A stretch of 64,000 nt of DNA from assembly GCA_036245525.1 (NCBI GenBank), contig BTPG01000005.1, positions 205,494,030 to 205,558,029 of the forward strand, in the 5' to 3' direction. Source of the DNA: Semisulcospira habei (taxonomy: Eukaryota; Mollusca; Gastropoda; Semisulcospiridae). The notes below the pieces were generated by a model. The model saw only the letters and a list, made by a program, of their open reading frames with translations. It ran no database searches and had not been told where the DNA came from. Every line of letters starts with the position of its first letter. Within the stretch, counting starts at the first letter, position 1. A program made the translations under genes and the position numbers. This document shows positions 1 to 10,308 of the stretch, one piece after another.

Positions 1-202
1 NNNNNNNNNNNNNNNNNNNNNNNNNNNNNNNNNNNNNNNNNNNNNNNNNNNNNNNNNNNNNNNNNNNNNNNNNNNNNNNNNNNNNNNNNNNNNNNNNNNN
101 NNNNNNNNNNNNNNNNNNNNNNNNNNNNNNNNNNNNNNNNNNNNNNNNNNNNNNNNNNNNNNNNNNNNNNNNNNNNNNNNNNNNNNNNNNNNNNNNNNNN
201 NN
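1..202. other. Assembly gap (N run)
   Basis: All bases are N. The 3' part of the minus-strand receptor gene probably continues across or beyond this gap. Confidence 0.99.
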
Positions 203-379
203 GCGCCAATTGTAGCCAAATTCAACAAACAAAAAAGTGAAATATTAAAATTATTATTTGAAAACCACAGTTCAGGAGACAGATCGACCATGATAGTCCA
301 AAGGTGATTCTAGAATAGCTTATCACTTCATGAGCAAGACCTGAGGACGGCCATAAATTTAACCTGCGACATGTATTAC

Positions 380-472
380 CACCAAGACCAATGTGTATCC
401 ATGTTTCTTGATCGGTTTTGGCTCTTCATCGTTGAAGGAACAGAGATTTCAAAAACTAAAATGTACGGACAT
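380..472 (+). repeat. Partial copy of the CCCCTTC hairpin family
   Basis: The stretch from ccaagaccaatgtgtatcca through aaaactaaaatgtacg matches, with divergence, the right half of the full-length copy at 5006-5225 (gagaccaatttgaatccata ... acgaaaatgtatgtac). It is followed directly by the palindrome at 473-584. Confidence 0.5.
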
Positions 473-584
473 ATCCCAGTGCGTAAGGGCCATCGGGCCG
501 ACATCGGTCGCCGTTGGCCCGCGCATAGCTGTGCGCGGCCAACGGTGGCCGACGTCGGCTTCATGGTTATTTGCGCATTGGGAT
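473..584. repeat. 112-bp near-perfect palindrome (foldback/MITE-like)
   Basis: Outer arms atcccagtgcg (473-483) and cgcattgggat (574-584) are inverse complements. Inner arms cgttggcccgcgc and gtgcgcggccaacg flank a 6-base loop at 525-530. Local GC is far higher than the surroundings. It lies 3' of the membrane exon donor on the minus strand, so it is intronic. Any short ORFs here are by-products of the palindrome. Confidence 0.8.
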
Positions 585-611
585 CTTGTAGTTAATATCA
601 AGTACACTCAC

Positions 612-837
612 CTTCTGCTCTTCTTGTACTTTAATATGGTCACTACCATCACGTAGACTATTCCGACGACAAGAACCGTGACGCAGACGCCCACAACGAT
701 AGCGATGACACTGTTACTATCGTCATCATCATGTTCCCATTTTTTAGGCGTCGTTCTGACTGTGGCTGCTACTGTGGTTGTGACTGTGGTTGTGACTGTG
801 GTTGTTACTGTGGTTGGTACTGTGATGGTGCTCGGGT
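612..837 (-). CDS. Receptor gene exon: Thr-rich stalk, transmembrane helix, start of cytoplasmic tail
   Basis: Read on the minus strand, a pyrimidine-rich tract ending in cag at 840-838 precedes the exon, and the exon ends at a consensus gtgagt donor (611-606). The single open frame across it gives about 35 residues rich in Thr and Val (repeated VTTTVTTT-like steps, a mucin-like stalk), then an acidic DDDD patch, a hydrophobic run of about 25 residues (VIAIVVGVCVTVLVV...) and a stop-transfer basic cluster KYKKSRR. This is the arrangement of a type I membrane protein. The exon enters in phase 1, matching the upstream exon at 1595-1750, and leaves in phase 2, so at least one more cytoplasmic exon should lie in or beyond the assembly gap. 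The topology is read directly from the sequence; the partner or ligand is unknown. Confidence 0.82.
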
Positions 838-1073
838 CTGAAAAGAGAAAAAAATCAACGATTACCCTACTAGACTTTCACAAAGAGAAACAAACAAATA
901 AAACTACTGACTATAGCAACACAAATCAAAACAACAGCAACAACAACAAAAACAAACCAAAACAAACAAAGACACCAAGATAAAAAAAAACTGATAGCAA
1001 TATTCTGCGTAACCCTTGCACTGCTAGAGGCTATACAACACAATCACAGATTAATGCCGGAGATACACAAAAC

Positions 1074-1215
1074 ACTATTTAATCCCGTCACTGCCGAGAA
1101 AAAGTGAACACAACTCTAAATGCAAGAGACATAGATCATCATGAGCCCCCGCTTGTGCTGGGCTCATTAGGATCTATCAATCTTGCTGACACCACTTGTC
1201 ATCCATGTTCTATGG
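1074..1215. repeat. Degenerate copy of the CCCCTTC hairpin family
   Basis: It shares ctgccgagaaaaagtgaaca and gcaagagacatagatc with the copies at 4462 and 5006. A loosely paired stem (tagatcatcatgagcccc versus gggctcattaggatcta) is still visible. The ends have decayed. Confidence 0.6.
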
Positions 1216-1594
1216 GCGGATGGGGTTCCCTGGCGTTGAATTCACAAAGACTTCAGAAATACGATCTGCTAAGTGTTCAGAGGTTATCCTAGCAAAAGGA
1301 ACACGATGAATGTTCATGATTGAAGAGTCTGTGTGGGCGTGTCCGCAATACACCTTTTGTGAATCCTCAATTTATGCGTATTTTGTTGTGTCGCAGCAGA
1401 CAATAGGTCATGGAGATCTAATTAAACGAAGTACTCAAAAAGACGCTATTTCTTATAATATATTACTGCATTTGTGTACACATTTATTCACATGACCCAA
1501 AACCCTAACAAATCTGTTTTAAAGTCTTTTAATTCGACCGATACATAGCACCGAAAGCAATTCAATAGGGGTGAATGAACAATTAAAAACTTAC

Positions 1595-1750
1595 AGAGAC
1601 ACTGGTGGACACTGAAGGCCCCCAAGACGTCCCACGTGAGTCCATCAGGACAGGGTTTACAAGAGGTGGAGCCGGCCTGGTCCTGGTATTGACCCAGTGG
1701 GCATGGAACACATCCACCGTTCTCTTCCTTGTAGCCGTGCGGGCACTCCA
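1595..1750 (-). CDS. Receptor gene exon: Ephrin_rec_like / GCC2_GCC3 cysteine module
   Basis: The exon is 156 bp (52 codons), with acceptor ttttag before 1750 and a consensus gtaagt donor at 1594-1589, phase 1 on both sides. It encodes ECPHGYKEENGGCVPCPLG followed by YQDQAGSTSCKPCPDG and a GAFSVHQC end. The CPxGxY...G...C..CP.G......GA.S...C spacing is the signature of the Ephrin_rec_like (GCC2_GCC3) family found in SVEP1/polydom, SCUBE and Eph receptors. It lies directly N-terminal to the stalk and membrane exon, so it is the juxtamembrane module. The family call is confident; the protein's orthology is not established. Confidence 0.85.
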
Positions 1751-1774
1751 CTAAAAGTAAAAACAGATATCGTG

Positions 1775-3962
1775 ATCCAGTATTTGATCCCCCCACGGTC
1801 ATCCGGAGTACAGACTCGCCCTCTCCAACAGGTTCCAGGTTCTCCAAGAGCTTCTGGACGAAGGAACCATTGACGAGCAGTGGAGAGGGGTGAGAGACGC
1901 AGTAACTGCAGCATGCAAGGAGGTGTTGGGCTACAGGAAGCACACTCACAAAGAGTGGATAACACCAATGACACTCGAGAAAGTAGTAGATAGAAAGAAG
2001 AAGAAAGCAGAAGTAAACAACAGCCGCACAAGAACAGAGAAGGCCCGCGCTCTGGAGGCATACACATTCATTCATTCAGTCCTCTCTGCGCCGTCTGGTG
2101 CTTGAGGCGACAGGAGGCATACACAACAGCCAACAAAATAGTAAAGAATAGCATCAAGGCAGACAAGAGAAATTTTGTAGAGTCACTGGCACAAGAAGCA
2201 GAGGAGGCAGCCCGACATGGAAACATGAGAGAGCTCTACAACACCACAAGAAAGCTTTCAGGGAAGTTTGCCAAGCCAGAGAGGCCAGTAAAGGATAAAC
2301 AGGGAAGAGCCATCCAACAGAAGAACAGATGGAAGGAGCACTTTGAGGAGCTCTTAAATAGACCAGCTCCACAAGACCCACCAGACATTCAGGTAGCCGA
2401 GAGAGACTTGCCGATAGACTGTAGCGAGCCCACCAAGGAGGAGATCCGGAAAGCCATCAAACAGCTCAAGTCGGGCAAGGCAGCCGGACCCGACAGTATA
2501 CCGGCAGAAGCGCTAAAGGCGGATACTGAAACCATAATCGAGATGCTCCACCCCCTCTTCAGGAAAATCTGGCAGAGAGAACAAGTACCAGCAGAGTGGA
2601 AGGAGGGTTACCTGGTCAAGCTGCCAAAAAATGGAGACCTCAGCAACTGTGCCAACTATAGAGGAATCACCCTACTGTCTGTCCCAGGCAAAGTCTTCAG
2701 CAGGATCCTACTCAACAGGATGAAGGACACAGTGGACCCCCAACTTCGAGATCAACAGGCGGGCTTTCGCAAGGACCGATCATGCACTGACCAGATCGCC
2801 ACGCTGCGAATCATCCTGGAACAGTCGCTAGAGTGGAACTCGTCCCTCTACATCAACTTCCTTGATTACGAGAAGGCCTTCGACAGCGTCAACAGAGCCA
2901 CCTTGTGGAAGTTGCTGAGACACTATGGAGTACCTGAAAAGCTCACCAACATCATCAGGAACTCCTACGAGGGACTGACCTGCAGAGTGATCTGTGGAAA
3001 CCAGCTCACCCACGTCTTCCAAGTCCGGACAGGGGTGAGACAGGGGTGTTTGCTGTCACCGTTCCTGTTCCTTCTGGCCATCGACTGGGTCATGACGACA
3101 TCCACAGCACAGAAGCGAAATGGCATCCAATGGACACTTTGGACCCAACTGGACGACCTGGACTTTGCAGATGACCTAGCCCTGCTCTCGCACACCCAAC
3201 AACAGATGCAAGAAAAGACAAACGCAGTGGCAGTGAACTCCGCAAGGCTAGGCCTGAACATCCACCGTGGAAAGAGCAAGGTGCTGAAAGTCAACGCTGC
3301 CAGTGGAACGCCCATCACACTGGAAGGCGAGGCGCTAGAAGAGGTGGAGAGCTTCACCTACCTCGGCAGCATAGTCGACAAGAAGGGTGGGACGGATGCT
3401 GACGTGAAGACCAGGATAGGCAAGGCCAGGGCAGCATTTCTCCAGCTAAAGAACGTCTGGACTTAAAGAGATCTGTCAGTCAACACCAAGATCCGACTGT
3501 TCAACACCAATGTGAAACCAGTACTCCTCTATGGAGCAGAGACCTGGAGGACCACAGTGTCGACCACCAAGAAAATACAGACGTTCATCAACAACAGTCT
3601 GAGAAGGCTCCTCGGGATACGCTGGCCGGACAAAATCAGCAACGAGGAATTGTGGCAGCGGACAAAGCAGAAGCCTGCAGAAGTGGAGCTTCAACAACGC
3701 CGCTGGAGATGGATAGGTCACACACTACGCAAGCCAGCAACCAACACCACAAAGCAAGCCCTAAGATGGAACCCACAGGGAAAAAGGAAGAGAGGTCGGC
3801 CACGAAACACCTGGCGACGTGACCTGGAGACAGATGCCAAGAAGATGGGCCACACCTGGGGACAGCTGGAGAGACTCGCCCAGGACAGAGACGGCTGGAG
3901 GGACCTTGTCGGCGGCCTATGCCCCAGGGGGGGGGGGGGGGTGATGGGCGTAAGTAAGTAAG
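1775..3962 (+). mobile_element. LINE 1: 5'-truncated non-LTR retrotransposon
   Basis: The element lies in the intron between the receptor exons at 4221 and 1750. Its sequence begins within the linker between endonuclease and reverse transcriptase and ends with a short tandem tail (taagtaagtaagt at about 3950-3962), a common LINE 3' terminus. The endonuclease and any ORF1 are missing, as expected from incomplete reverse transcription. A 13-G run at 3928-3941 interrupts the last codons. The clade is not assigned. Confidence 0.85.
1817..3949 (+). pseudogene. LINE 1 reverse transcriptase ORF, broken
   Basis: The ORF encodes a reverse transcriptase for target-primed retrotransposition. Visible RT landmarks are SGKAAGPDSIPAEALK, NYRGITLLSVPGKVFSRI, the DYEKAFDSVNR block (first catalytic Asp), GVRQGC, FADDLALL (catalytic DD) and YLGSIVDKKGG; the C-terminal part holds [14 protein letters not shown] and a [12 protein letters not shown] tail. 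Three lesions are visible: a frameshift near 2067-2111 caused by a 45-bp insertion flanked by direct repeats, a TAA stop at 3464-3466 in an otherwise continuous frame (likely a single substitution), and a poly-G slip near the end. No start codon is chosen because the element is 5'-truncated. Confidence 0.88.
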
Positions 3963-4220
3963 TACGGTCATCCACAAAAGGCACAAATTGACACGAGCTC
4001 CTGCCAGCAAGAGGCCTAGATTCTCAACTGAGCTGCAGGGGCACATGAGAACCTATGCCATTTGCTGGTAAAGATCGGTCGCATTTGTTTATACATTGAC
4101 TTGGCTAGTGCAAGGGTGGTATCAGAACAGCTCAGCGCCTAAGTGGGCCGAACTGTACTGCCACTGCCCTCCAATACTTTGTAAGAGCTGAATGAGACCC
4201 AAAGAAGCTCAGACTCTTAC

Positions 4221-4424
4221 CACAAACACATCCGCCATAAGCGCCACTTCCAGCAGGACAAACCAAAGATGTGGTGTAGGTGAAGGCCTTAAGGTCAGGA
4301 GAGACGACCTTGCCGCCAATAGTTACGGTGAACACATTGTGACTGGCGTTTCCTATTAAAGTCGCTGCGGAGGCTTCCATAAGTCCCAGCCAGTCCGCAT
4401 ACTGCTGCACGCTTGCTGTATCGT
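4221..4424 (-). CDS. Receptor gene exon: ectodomain segment of unknown fold
   Basis: The exon is 204 bp (68 codons), acceptor tttcaccgcag before 4424 and donor gtaagag from 4220, phase 1-1. The open frame begins DTASVQQYADWLGLMEASA, has a likely N-glycosylation site (NAS) and ends in a Gly/Cys-rich segment with three cysteines, matching the position of the linker ahead of the cysteine module in SVEP1-like proteins. I do not recognise a named domain. Together with the next upstream exon (5260-5514) it may form one folded unit split by a phase-1 intron. The call rests on splice sites, phase agreement with its neighbours and an open frame of ordinary protein composition. Confidence 0.72.
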
Positions 4425-4461
4425 CTGCGGTGAAACAAAATAAAATTCAAATCCGCAGTTT

Positions 4462-4650
4462 AACCCCTTCACGGCCGAGAAAAAAGGTAAACACGACATA
4501 ACTGCAAGAGACATAGATCCTCATGAGCCCCTGCGACTGCGGGGGGGGGGGGGGGGGGGGGGGGGGGCTCATGAGGATCTACGTCTCTTGCTGAGACCGA
4601 AATGGTATCCCTGTTTCTTGGAAGCTGTTGGCTTTTGCTCATTGAATGAA
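4462..4650. repeat. CCCCTTC hairpin-family copy with 28-G loop
   Basis: The left end taaccccttcacggccgag matches the 5006 copy. Arms gagacatagatcctcatgag (4508-4527) and ctcatgaggatctacgtctc (about 4567-4586) pair around a run of about 26 G at 4541-4566. It is intronic, just upstream of the 4221-4424 exon. Confidence 0.8.
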
Positions 4651-5005
4651 TGAACCCAGACAGGTACGGTCTACGTAAAGTGGCAGGGAGAGTGGGTAAC
4701 ACAACACCACAACTGGATACCAACGAAAGGGTCACACACAGACTAATTAATGGGTTACGTGAAATGTGCGTAAGAACACAACATAGTAATTACCGATTTG
4801 ACAGAGCTCACTTAGTTAAATTGGCAGTTCAGCATAGGTCAATGAAAACTGTTGAATAAATCAGTCACACAATTAGTTGAAATAACTTGTACATGTAGAG
4901 TTTATTTTTGCGTACATGTAGGTTTATCGTATTTAGCTCTTTCGTCAGGCTGCTGCTATTGTTGCAGATATTGCTATTGCTGCTGCTTCTGCAACTACAT
5001 ATGAT

Positions 5006-5225
5006 TAACCCCTTCAATGCCGAGAAGAAAAATGAATCCGGTCCAACTGCAAGAGACATAGATCTTCATGAACCCCCGAGACTGCGAGTGCTCATGAAGA
5101 TCTATGTCTCTCGCTGAGACCAATTTGAATCCATAAATGTTTCTTGGACCGTGATGGCTTGTGGTTGTTGTATCAACCAAGATTTCTGAAACGAAAATGT
5201 ATGTACAGTGACAGAGAAGGGGTTA
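5006..5225. repeat. Full-length CCCCTTC hairpin element (MITE-like)
   Basis: The ends are inverted: taaccccttcaatgcc at the left and gagaaggggtta at the right, giving a terminal repeat of about 10 bp. The centre is a stem, gacatagatcttcatgaac (5056-5074) against ctcatgaagatctatgtctc (5091-5110). It carries no coding capacity. Five other partial copies of the family are in this window (380, 1074, 4462, 26812, 37555). The superfamily cannot be told because the target duplication is unclear. Confidence 0.75.
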
Positions 5226-5259
5226 GTATCATAATTATTTTTGTAGCATGACATCTTAC

Positions 5260-5514
5260 TTGGATTAAGCAGCATGTTCGGCCCGAAAATGGAAGTGATG
5301 TTAATGGACAAGACCAGAGGTCCCACGCTGCTCTTGCCAGCATTTCCACTGTCGCAGTTTGTGGAAACTTCAGCCTGGCAAGCGTTCTGTTGCAAGCATT
5401 TCACGGAGGAGGCCATGTTCTGTAAAACACCATCTTTAACGGATGTGGCGATGTCACAGCTGGCGTTCATGGGAGATGACGTGCTCATGGTTGCAACTTT
5501 TACTGATGTTGGGC
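5260..5514 (-). CDS. Receptor gene exon: Ser/Thr/Asn-rich ectodomain segment of unknown fold
   Basis: The exon is 255 bp (85 codons), acceptor ccttctaacag before 5514 and donor gtaagatg from 5259, phase 1-1. The frame starts GPTSVKVATMSTSSPMNASC, contains four cysteines and two or more N-X-S/T sequons, and ends ...FGPNMLLNPS. No named domain is recognised. The intron on its 5' side, to the CCP-like exon, is about 20 kb and holds the Polinton-like relic and gypsy element 1, so other small exons could have been missed there. Confidence 0.7.
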
Positions 5515-5569
5515 CTGTTAGAAGGATGAGTAATATGCATATATTTATTTTTCCAACAGATATGGGGCC

Positions 5570-5920
5570 TGATGTAGGAGGAGGGGATGGCGGAAGGGGG
5601 ATAGTCCAGGGAATCCCACCCACTCCCCAGGGAGTTCCTTTTTGTTTAGTTTTTGGATGGGTTGCCCCTTGTTTGATATTTCGGAGAGTGGGGAAGTCCT
5701 TAGAGTCTCCCCCCCCCACCACACGCCCCCCCGCCCCCAGGGAGTCCGTTTTTAGGGGAGAGTTTGGACTCCCCTCCACCACCACCCTCCCCCACCTCCC
5801 CCGTTGTTTCATTTTTCGGAGAATTGTGAAAGTGCTTAGAGTTCAACCCCTCCCCCTATTCCTCCCCCCCACCCCACCCCCCACACCCCCGCTCCACCGT
5901 TCTTTGATCATCTTCCACTG
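5570..5920. repeat. C-rich degenerate tandem repeat
   Basis: Two diverged units about 133 bp apart share ttcggaga..gtg.aagt and cttagagt followed by C runs (near 5680 and 5813). The open frames on both strands here come from low complexity; the true exon at 5260-5514 stops before it. Confidence 0.6.
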
Positions 5921-5976
5921 GAAGTAAGGTATAGCGTCGTGAGGGCTTTTGTGTCGGGTTGAGCGTCCCAAACAAA

Positions 5977-6257
5977 CCCCCCCCCCACCCGGGTCTACCC
6001 TGGGGGACTTGGGTGGGGTTAACTACTTTTTAGTTCCCAGGATCACCCTGGTCAGCCCCACAGGGTGGGTTTTCCCCTCTATTCTCGGGCATGTGTTTCT
6101 GTCATCCCTCGATCCGTTCACCTGTACTTTCCTTTTTTAAACTCTCCCTACTGTCTGCGCTGTCAGTAGATCTTGATATTGGATGTGTGTTGCTAAATGG
6201 TCTTAGGTTTATTTAGCGTATTAGACTGGCTGGCGACATAATTCAATTTACTGTCTC

Positions 6258-6303
<46 letters not shown>

Positions 6304-6375
6304 CACGAGCAGTGAAGGCACGTCCTGAGAAAGTCTTGTTGTTGTCGGGACGTTAAGCAATGTACAACCAACCAA
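5977..6375 (+). mobile_element. TAIL retroposon copy 1 (plus orientation)
   Basis: This 399-bp copy starts with a C run and acccgggtct, ends ...gacgttaagcaatgtac with an (aacc)n tail, and is flanked by the 10-bp duplication cccaaacaaa at 5967-5976 and 6376-6385. A 45-base T run (6259-6303) lies within it. This copy defines the 5' to 3' direction of the family, since the variable simple tail lies at the gacgttaagc end. Confidence 0.85.
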
Positions 6376-6575
6376 CCCAAACAAAAACTTGGTAAACCCC
6401 CACCCCCAGGTAACTGATCCGCCTCTGGGGACAACTGTTGCTGTTAGCTTTCTGGTGTAATAATTTACTCAGAGAAACGAAGACGCGTTTGGGCGTTATA
6501 ACTATATGTCTGAGCTTTTAATTTTTATTCAGAAAGCAGACGTTGACTGTTTGTCTCATCAAATAAAAACTTCAC

Positions 6576-6912
6576 TGTTACGTTTGTGGTTGTGTTTTTT
6601 TCTTTTGAGCGTATGTGTGTGAGGATCATAGGAAAGATCCGATATACATTTGAGTTATTTGGGATAAGAATTACATACCTTTTTAGTAAGATTCATTTTT
6701 GGGGGCACGGAGAATTGCGATCGATTTTTCTTGTGACGCGTATTTTCGCTACAATGTTGTAAAGTTTGACCTGCATTAGACTGGAATCGCGATCTTTCTA
6801 GTGATCTCAGATATGACGTCAAAGTAAATGCGTTTCGCTACTGTTAGCAACAATTACAGAAATCACGGATTTTCCGGAATTAGTCGATGTTTGTAGAAAG
6901 TTGTAGGCAGAT
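6576..6912 (+). repeat. LTR-B family, 5' fragment
   Basis: It begins tgttacgtttgtggttgtg and tracks the start of the solo LTR at 29641 (gatcataggaaagat, ataagaat.acgtacctttt, aattgcgatcgattttt). It breaks off at about 6912, where an inverted LTR-A fragment begins. Confidence 0.75.
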
Positions 6913-6915
6913 CTA

Positions 6916-7663
6916 GAGACGCTGCGTCTCTCACAATGTACACCCTACACGGGCCACGTACCTACGATAAACTGTGTGTCCCTACAACTGACAATGCATG
7001 TCAATGTACACACGTGCTTCCTAGCACCAACTCTTATAGTATATCGACTTTCCAGTAAAAAACTAAGAAATTCACTCAATACAACCAATCAAAACGAAAC
7101 ACGTAACTGAAACTCATAAATATTAATAAAAGAAGAACTTTCTAGAACAAACTAAAATAGTCTACAAAAATTCGACTGCTCATTTCAGCCCCAAATCCCA
7201 ATGCGTTATGACGTCTCACAAAAGTATGGTAGGCAGTTCTCGACCTAGCCGGAATTTTTCCAGAAGTTTCGCAATCTTTCAAAAACCGTACTGACTGGCT
7301 GGCAACTTCACGCGCACAGAAAACAACTAAAAATTGACTATGTTGCAAAATGTTGCCTACTCTTTGACGTCACATGTAATGTCACTCGACAGCGCAATTT
7401 TGCTCGAACGTTCTGGTTTATACTCAGCGAATCTACGCAAAACCAAAACTGACCGCTCTTCTCCATGCGACATTTGCTAGACGCTTCCGGACTAAACTTA
7501 GCGTATCATAAGAGAACCAAAACCGCTATCTGCGCGAACGATAGAGAATCTCACTGCAAAGGTACGTGATTCGTAAGCATGATATCTCAAATAAATATCG
7601 GATCGTGTCCTACGATTAACACATGCATGCTCTCACAGGACAACACAACCACAATCGTAACAC
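6916..7663 (-). repeat. LTR-A family fragment, inverted
   Basis: Read on the minus strand from 7663 it begins tgttacgattgtggttgtg and matches the 3' LTR of gypsy element 1 (22279 onward) for about 750 bp, including tgacgtcaaagagtaggcaa and the gtacattgacatgcattgtc block. It lacks the last quarter of the LTR. Confidence 0.88.
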
Positions 7664-7878
7664 AGAACAATCCAGCAAATTCACACAACACAACCGATTA
7701 GAAAAGAAAACGTTACCAAAACTCATTAATATTAACGAGAGTTCTTTCTCGTTAATATTAATGAGTTTTGGTAACGTTTTCATTTTTGATTGGTTGTGTT
7801 GTGTGAATTTGCTGGATTGTTCTGTGTTACGATTGTGGTTGTGTTGTCCTGTGAGAGCATGCACGTGTTAATCGTAGG
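7610..7878. repeat. Long palindrome made of LTR-A pieces
   Basis: Arms of about 130 bp (7610-7740 and 7746-7878) are almost perfect inverse complements around gagttctttctc. Each arm joins an LTR-A start (tgttacgattg) to an LTR-A middle segment (gttttggtaacgtttt, gtgtgaatttgctgg). The mirrored 82-aa frames on both strands result from this symmetry. It abuts the 5' end of the Polinton-like relic. Confidence 0.88.
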
Positions 7879-7921
7879 AAATGATTAGACATTTATTTGA
7901 GCTATCAGTGAGATTCTCTAT
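7834..7921 (+). repeat. LTR-A start fragment next to the Polinton-like relic
   Basis: The sequence tgttacgattgtggttgtg ... gtgagattctctatca matches the first part of the LTR at 22279, with an internal deletion. It lies head-to-head with the inverted LTR-A fragment ending at 7663, so the left end of the Polinton-like element was replaced here. Confidence 0.75.
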
Positions 7922-7935
7922 CAAAGACTATAAAG

Positions 7936-10308
7936 TTGAGTGACCAAGTGGTGTGTTCTTTCGGATACATTAATGTTAGGTCAGATGGTCAGCATTCAGA
8001 ACCTGTTATCTACAGGGGTGAAAATGCAGCATGTCTGTTTTTAACAGAAATGAGACATCTGTATAGTCAGGTAGTACAATATCTCACAACATGGCAGATG
8101 CCTTTGGTGATGACAGAAAAAGATAAACTGAATTTTGATACAGCTGTGATGTGTTGGATTTGTGAACAAGCCCTCCAGGGTGATAAAGTTCGTGACCATG
8201 AACACATAACTGGACGTTACAGAGGTGCTGCACATAACAATTGTAACTTGCTATTAAAAACAGATCCTAAGACATACAAGTTACCAATCTTTTTTCACAA
8301 TCTAAAGGGGTATGATTCACACATTATCATGCAGGCTGTGGACAAGTCTTACAGAAACATTAGTTGTATAGCGCAGACAACTGAAAAGTACTTCACTTTT
8401 AGGTTAGACAAATTAGCATTTTATGACTCTATGCAACATTTGTCCTTAGGGTTGGCTAGTCTGGCAGAAGGATTGACAGAGTATCCAATAACAAGTAAAT
8501 ATTTTGAGCCAGACTTAATTAAGAAAGGTGTCTACCCGTACGAGTACATTGATCACTGGGTTGTGTTTGAGGAAAGGAGACTGCCATCAAAAGAGAAATT
8601 TTATTCTACACTTAATGGTAAAGGTATTTCTGACTCTGATTACCAACACGCTCTTGATGCGTGGGATAAATTAAGGTGTCAGACGATTGGTGACTACCAT
8701 GATCAGTATTTGAAAGCTGACGTTTGCTTGCTAGCTGATGTATTTGAAAGTTACTGTGAAAAGGGTTTATTACATTACAGTCTTGACCCTGCTTGCTACA
8801 TAACTAGTCCTGGCATGACATGGGATGCATTTTTGAAATCCAGTAAGATATTTATAGACCTGTTGTCTGATCGTACGATGGGTGAAATGGTAGAACGTGG
8901 ATTGAGGGGAGGCATTAGTATTGCAGTGAACAATTATGCCAGGGCAAATAATAAATATCTTGTTGACCAGGGTTTTGACCCCTCAAGGTCATCTAATTAT
9001 ATCCTTTACGTAGATTCAAACAATTTGTATGGCTGGGCGATGTGTGAGTTATTGCCCTTGAAAAACTTTTGTCTGTATGATTTGTCACAGTATGACATAA
9101 CAGAGTTAACAAACAATATTATGAATGACCGGAATAATCAGAAGGGTTGGATCTTTGAAGTAGACCTGGAGTACCCACATCATCTACATGATTACCATAA
9201 TGATTATCCCTTAGCTGTTGAGAAAATGTCTTTGACAGGAAAAAAAGAAGACACTAAACTTGTACCAAATCTGAATGACAAATTCAATTAAGTTTGTCAC
9301 TATCGCTTGCTACAGTTTTAGATCAGACATGGGTTAGTACTAAAGAAAGTTCACAGAGGCATTCAATTTGAACAGAGTGCTTTCATGAAAGATTACATAA
9401 TGAAGAATACAACATTGCGTGCCAGGGATAGCAACACTGCATTTGACAAAGACTTCTTTAAGCTTATGAACAATGCCTGTTTTGGAAAGACGATGGAAAA
9501 TCCTCATCACCGCAAAGATGTGAAACTGGTCACAACTGAATTGGGTGCAATTAAACTTACAGGCAAGCCACAGTACACAGGGTATAAAGAGTTTCATTCA
9601 TCATTGTATGCCGTGTCACTCCCAAAAAAATTGTTAAACTGGACAAGCCAGTATTCATTGGTATGGCAATTCTTGAGTTATCAAAACTGTTGATGCTTGA
9701 ATTTTATTATGATTACTTCAAACCACAATATCTTGAGTGTCGTCTTCTATACACTGACACTGACTCTATGATCATTGACGTGCCTACTGAAGACTTTTAT
9801 GAAGACATGAAAACAGAGTTACACATGTATGACACGTCTGACTATCCAAAAGATCACCCGCTGTTTAGCACACAGAACAAAAAAGTGCCTGGTAAGTTTA
9901 AAGACGAACTGAATGGTGTACCTATTGTTGAATATGTTGGACTGAGATCAAAAATGTATTCTATACTGCACCAGAAGGGAAGTCAGTCAAAAGCAAAAGG
10001 AATAAAAAAAAAAAAAAATTAAAAATAAAGACATACGTCATGAACATTATAAGCAAGTATTAGATGGTGCATTAATGCCTGATTATCCAAACAAGTCGCT
10101 GAGATCAAACAAACACAATCTTGAAATGATCCAAACACACAAAAGTCACTTGCAGTTGGGGACACGAAACGTGTGTTTTACAGTAAGGAGAAGGCCTGGC
10201 CATTACAGATTCAAGTTATCTGAAGAAATAGCCGATGAACTGGTTGAAGAATTAATTGACGAGTTAGTTGTTGAAATGAGTAACAGTGTCTGGGGGAATA
10301 ATCTGTAA
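7936..10308 (+). pseudogene. Protein-primed family B DNA polymerase of a Polinton-like element, broken
   Basis: Such polymerases replicate linear Polinton/Maverick-type and related viral genomes from a protein primer. In the first open segment (7936-9291) I see a zinc-binding/HNH-like block (CWIC ... RDHEHITGRYRGAAHNNC), an exonuclease block (FFHNLKGYDSHI; YLKADVCLLADVF) and polymerase motif A (YVDSNNLYG). Later segments hold the NACFGKTMENP block, the catalytic YTDTDS (about 9749-9766) and the C-terminal acidic tail. Lesions: in-frame TAA at 9289-9291 and TAG near 9337, a frameshift near 9640 in an A run, and another in the A run at 10005-10018. The N-terminal region expected of the family is missing because LTR-derived DNA abuts it. 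Its 3' end overlaps tail-to-tail with the minus-strand integrase ORF. It is not functional as it stands. Confidence 0.88.

Noticed and set aside
5274..5927. 217-codon plus-strand ORF and 236-codon minus-strand ORF through the C-rich region
   Set aside because: The plus frame is antisense to the spliced exon at 5260-5514 and both are extended by low-complexity C/G tracts. Only the exon is supported.
7616..7871. Two nearly identical 82-codon ORFs on opposite strands
   Set aside because: They are mirror images created by the palindrome of LTR pieces.
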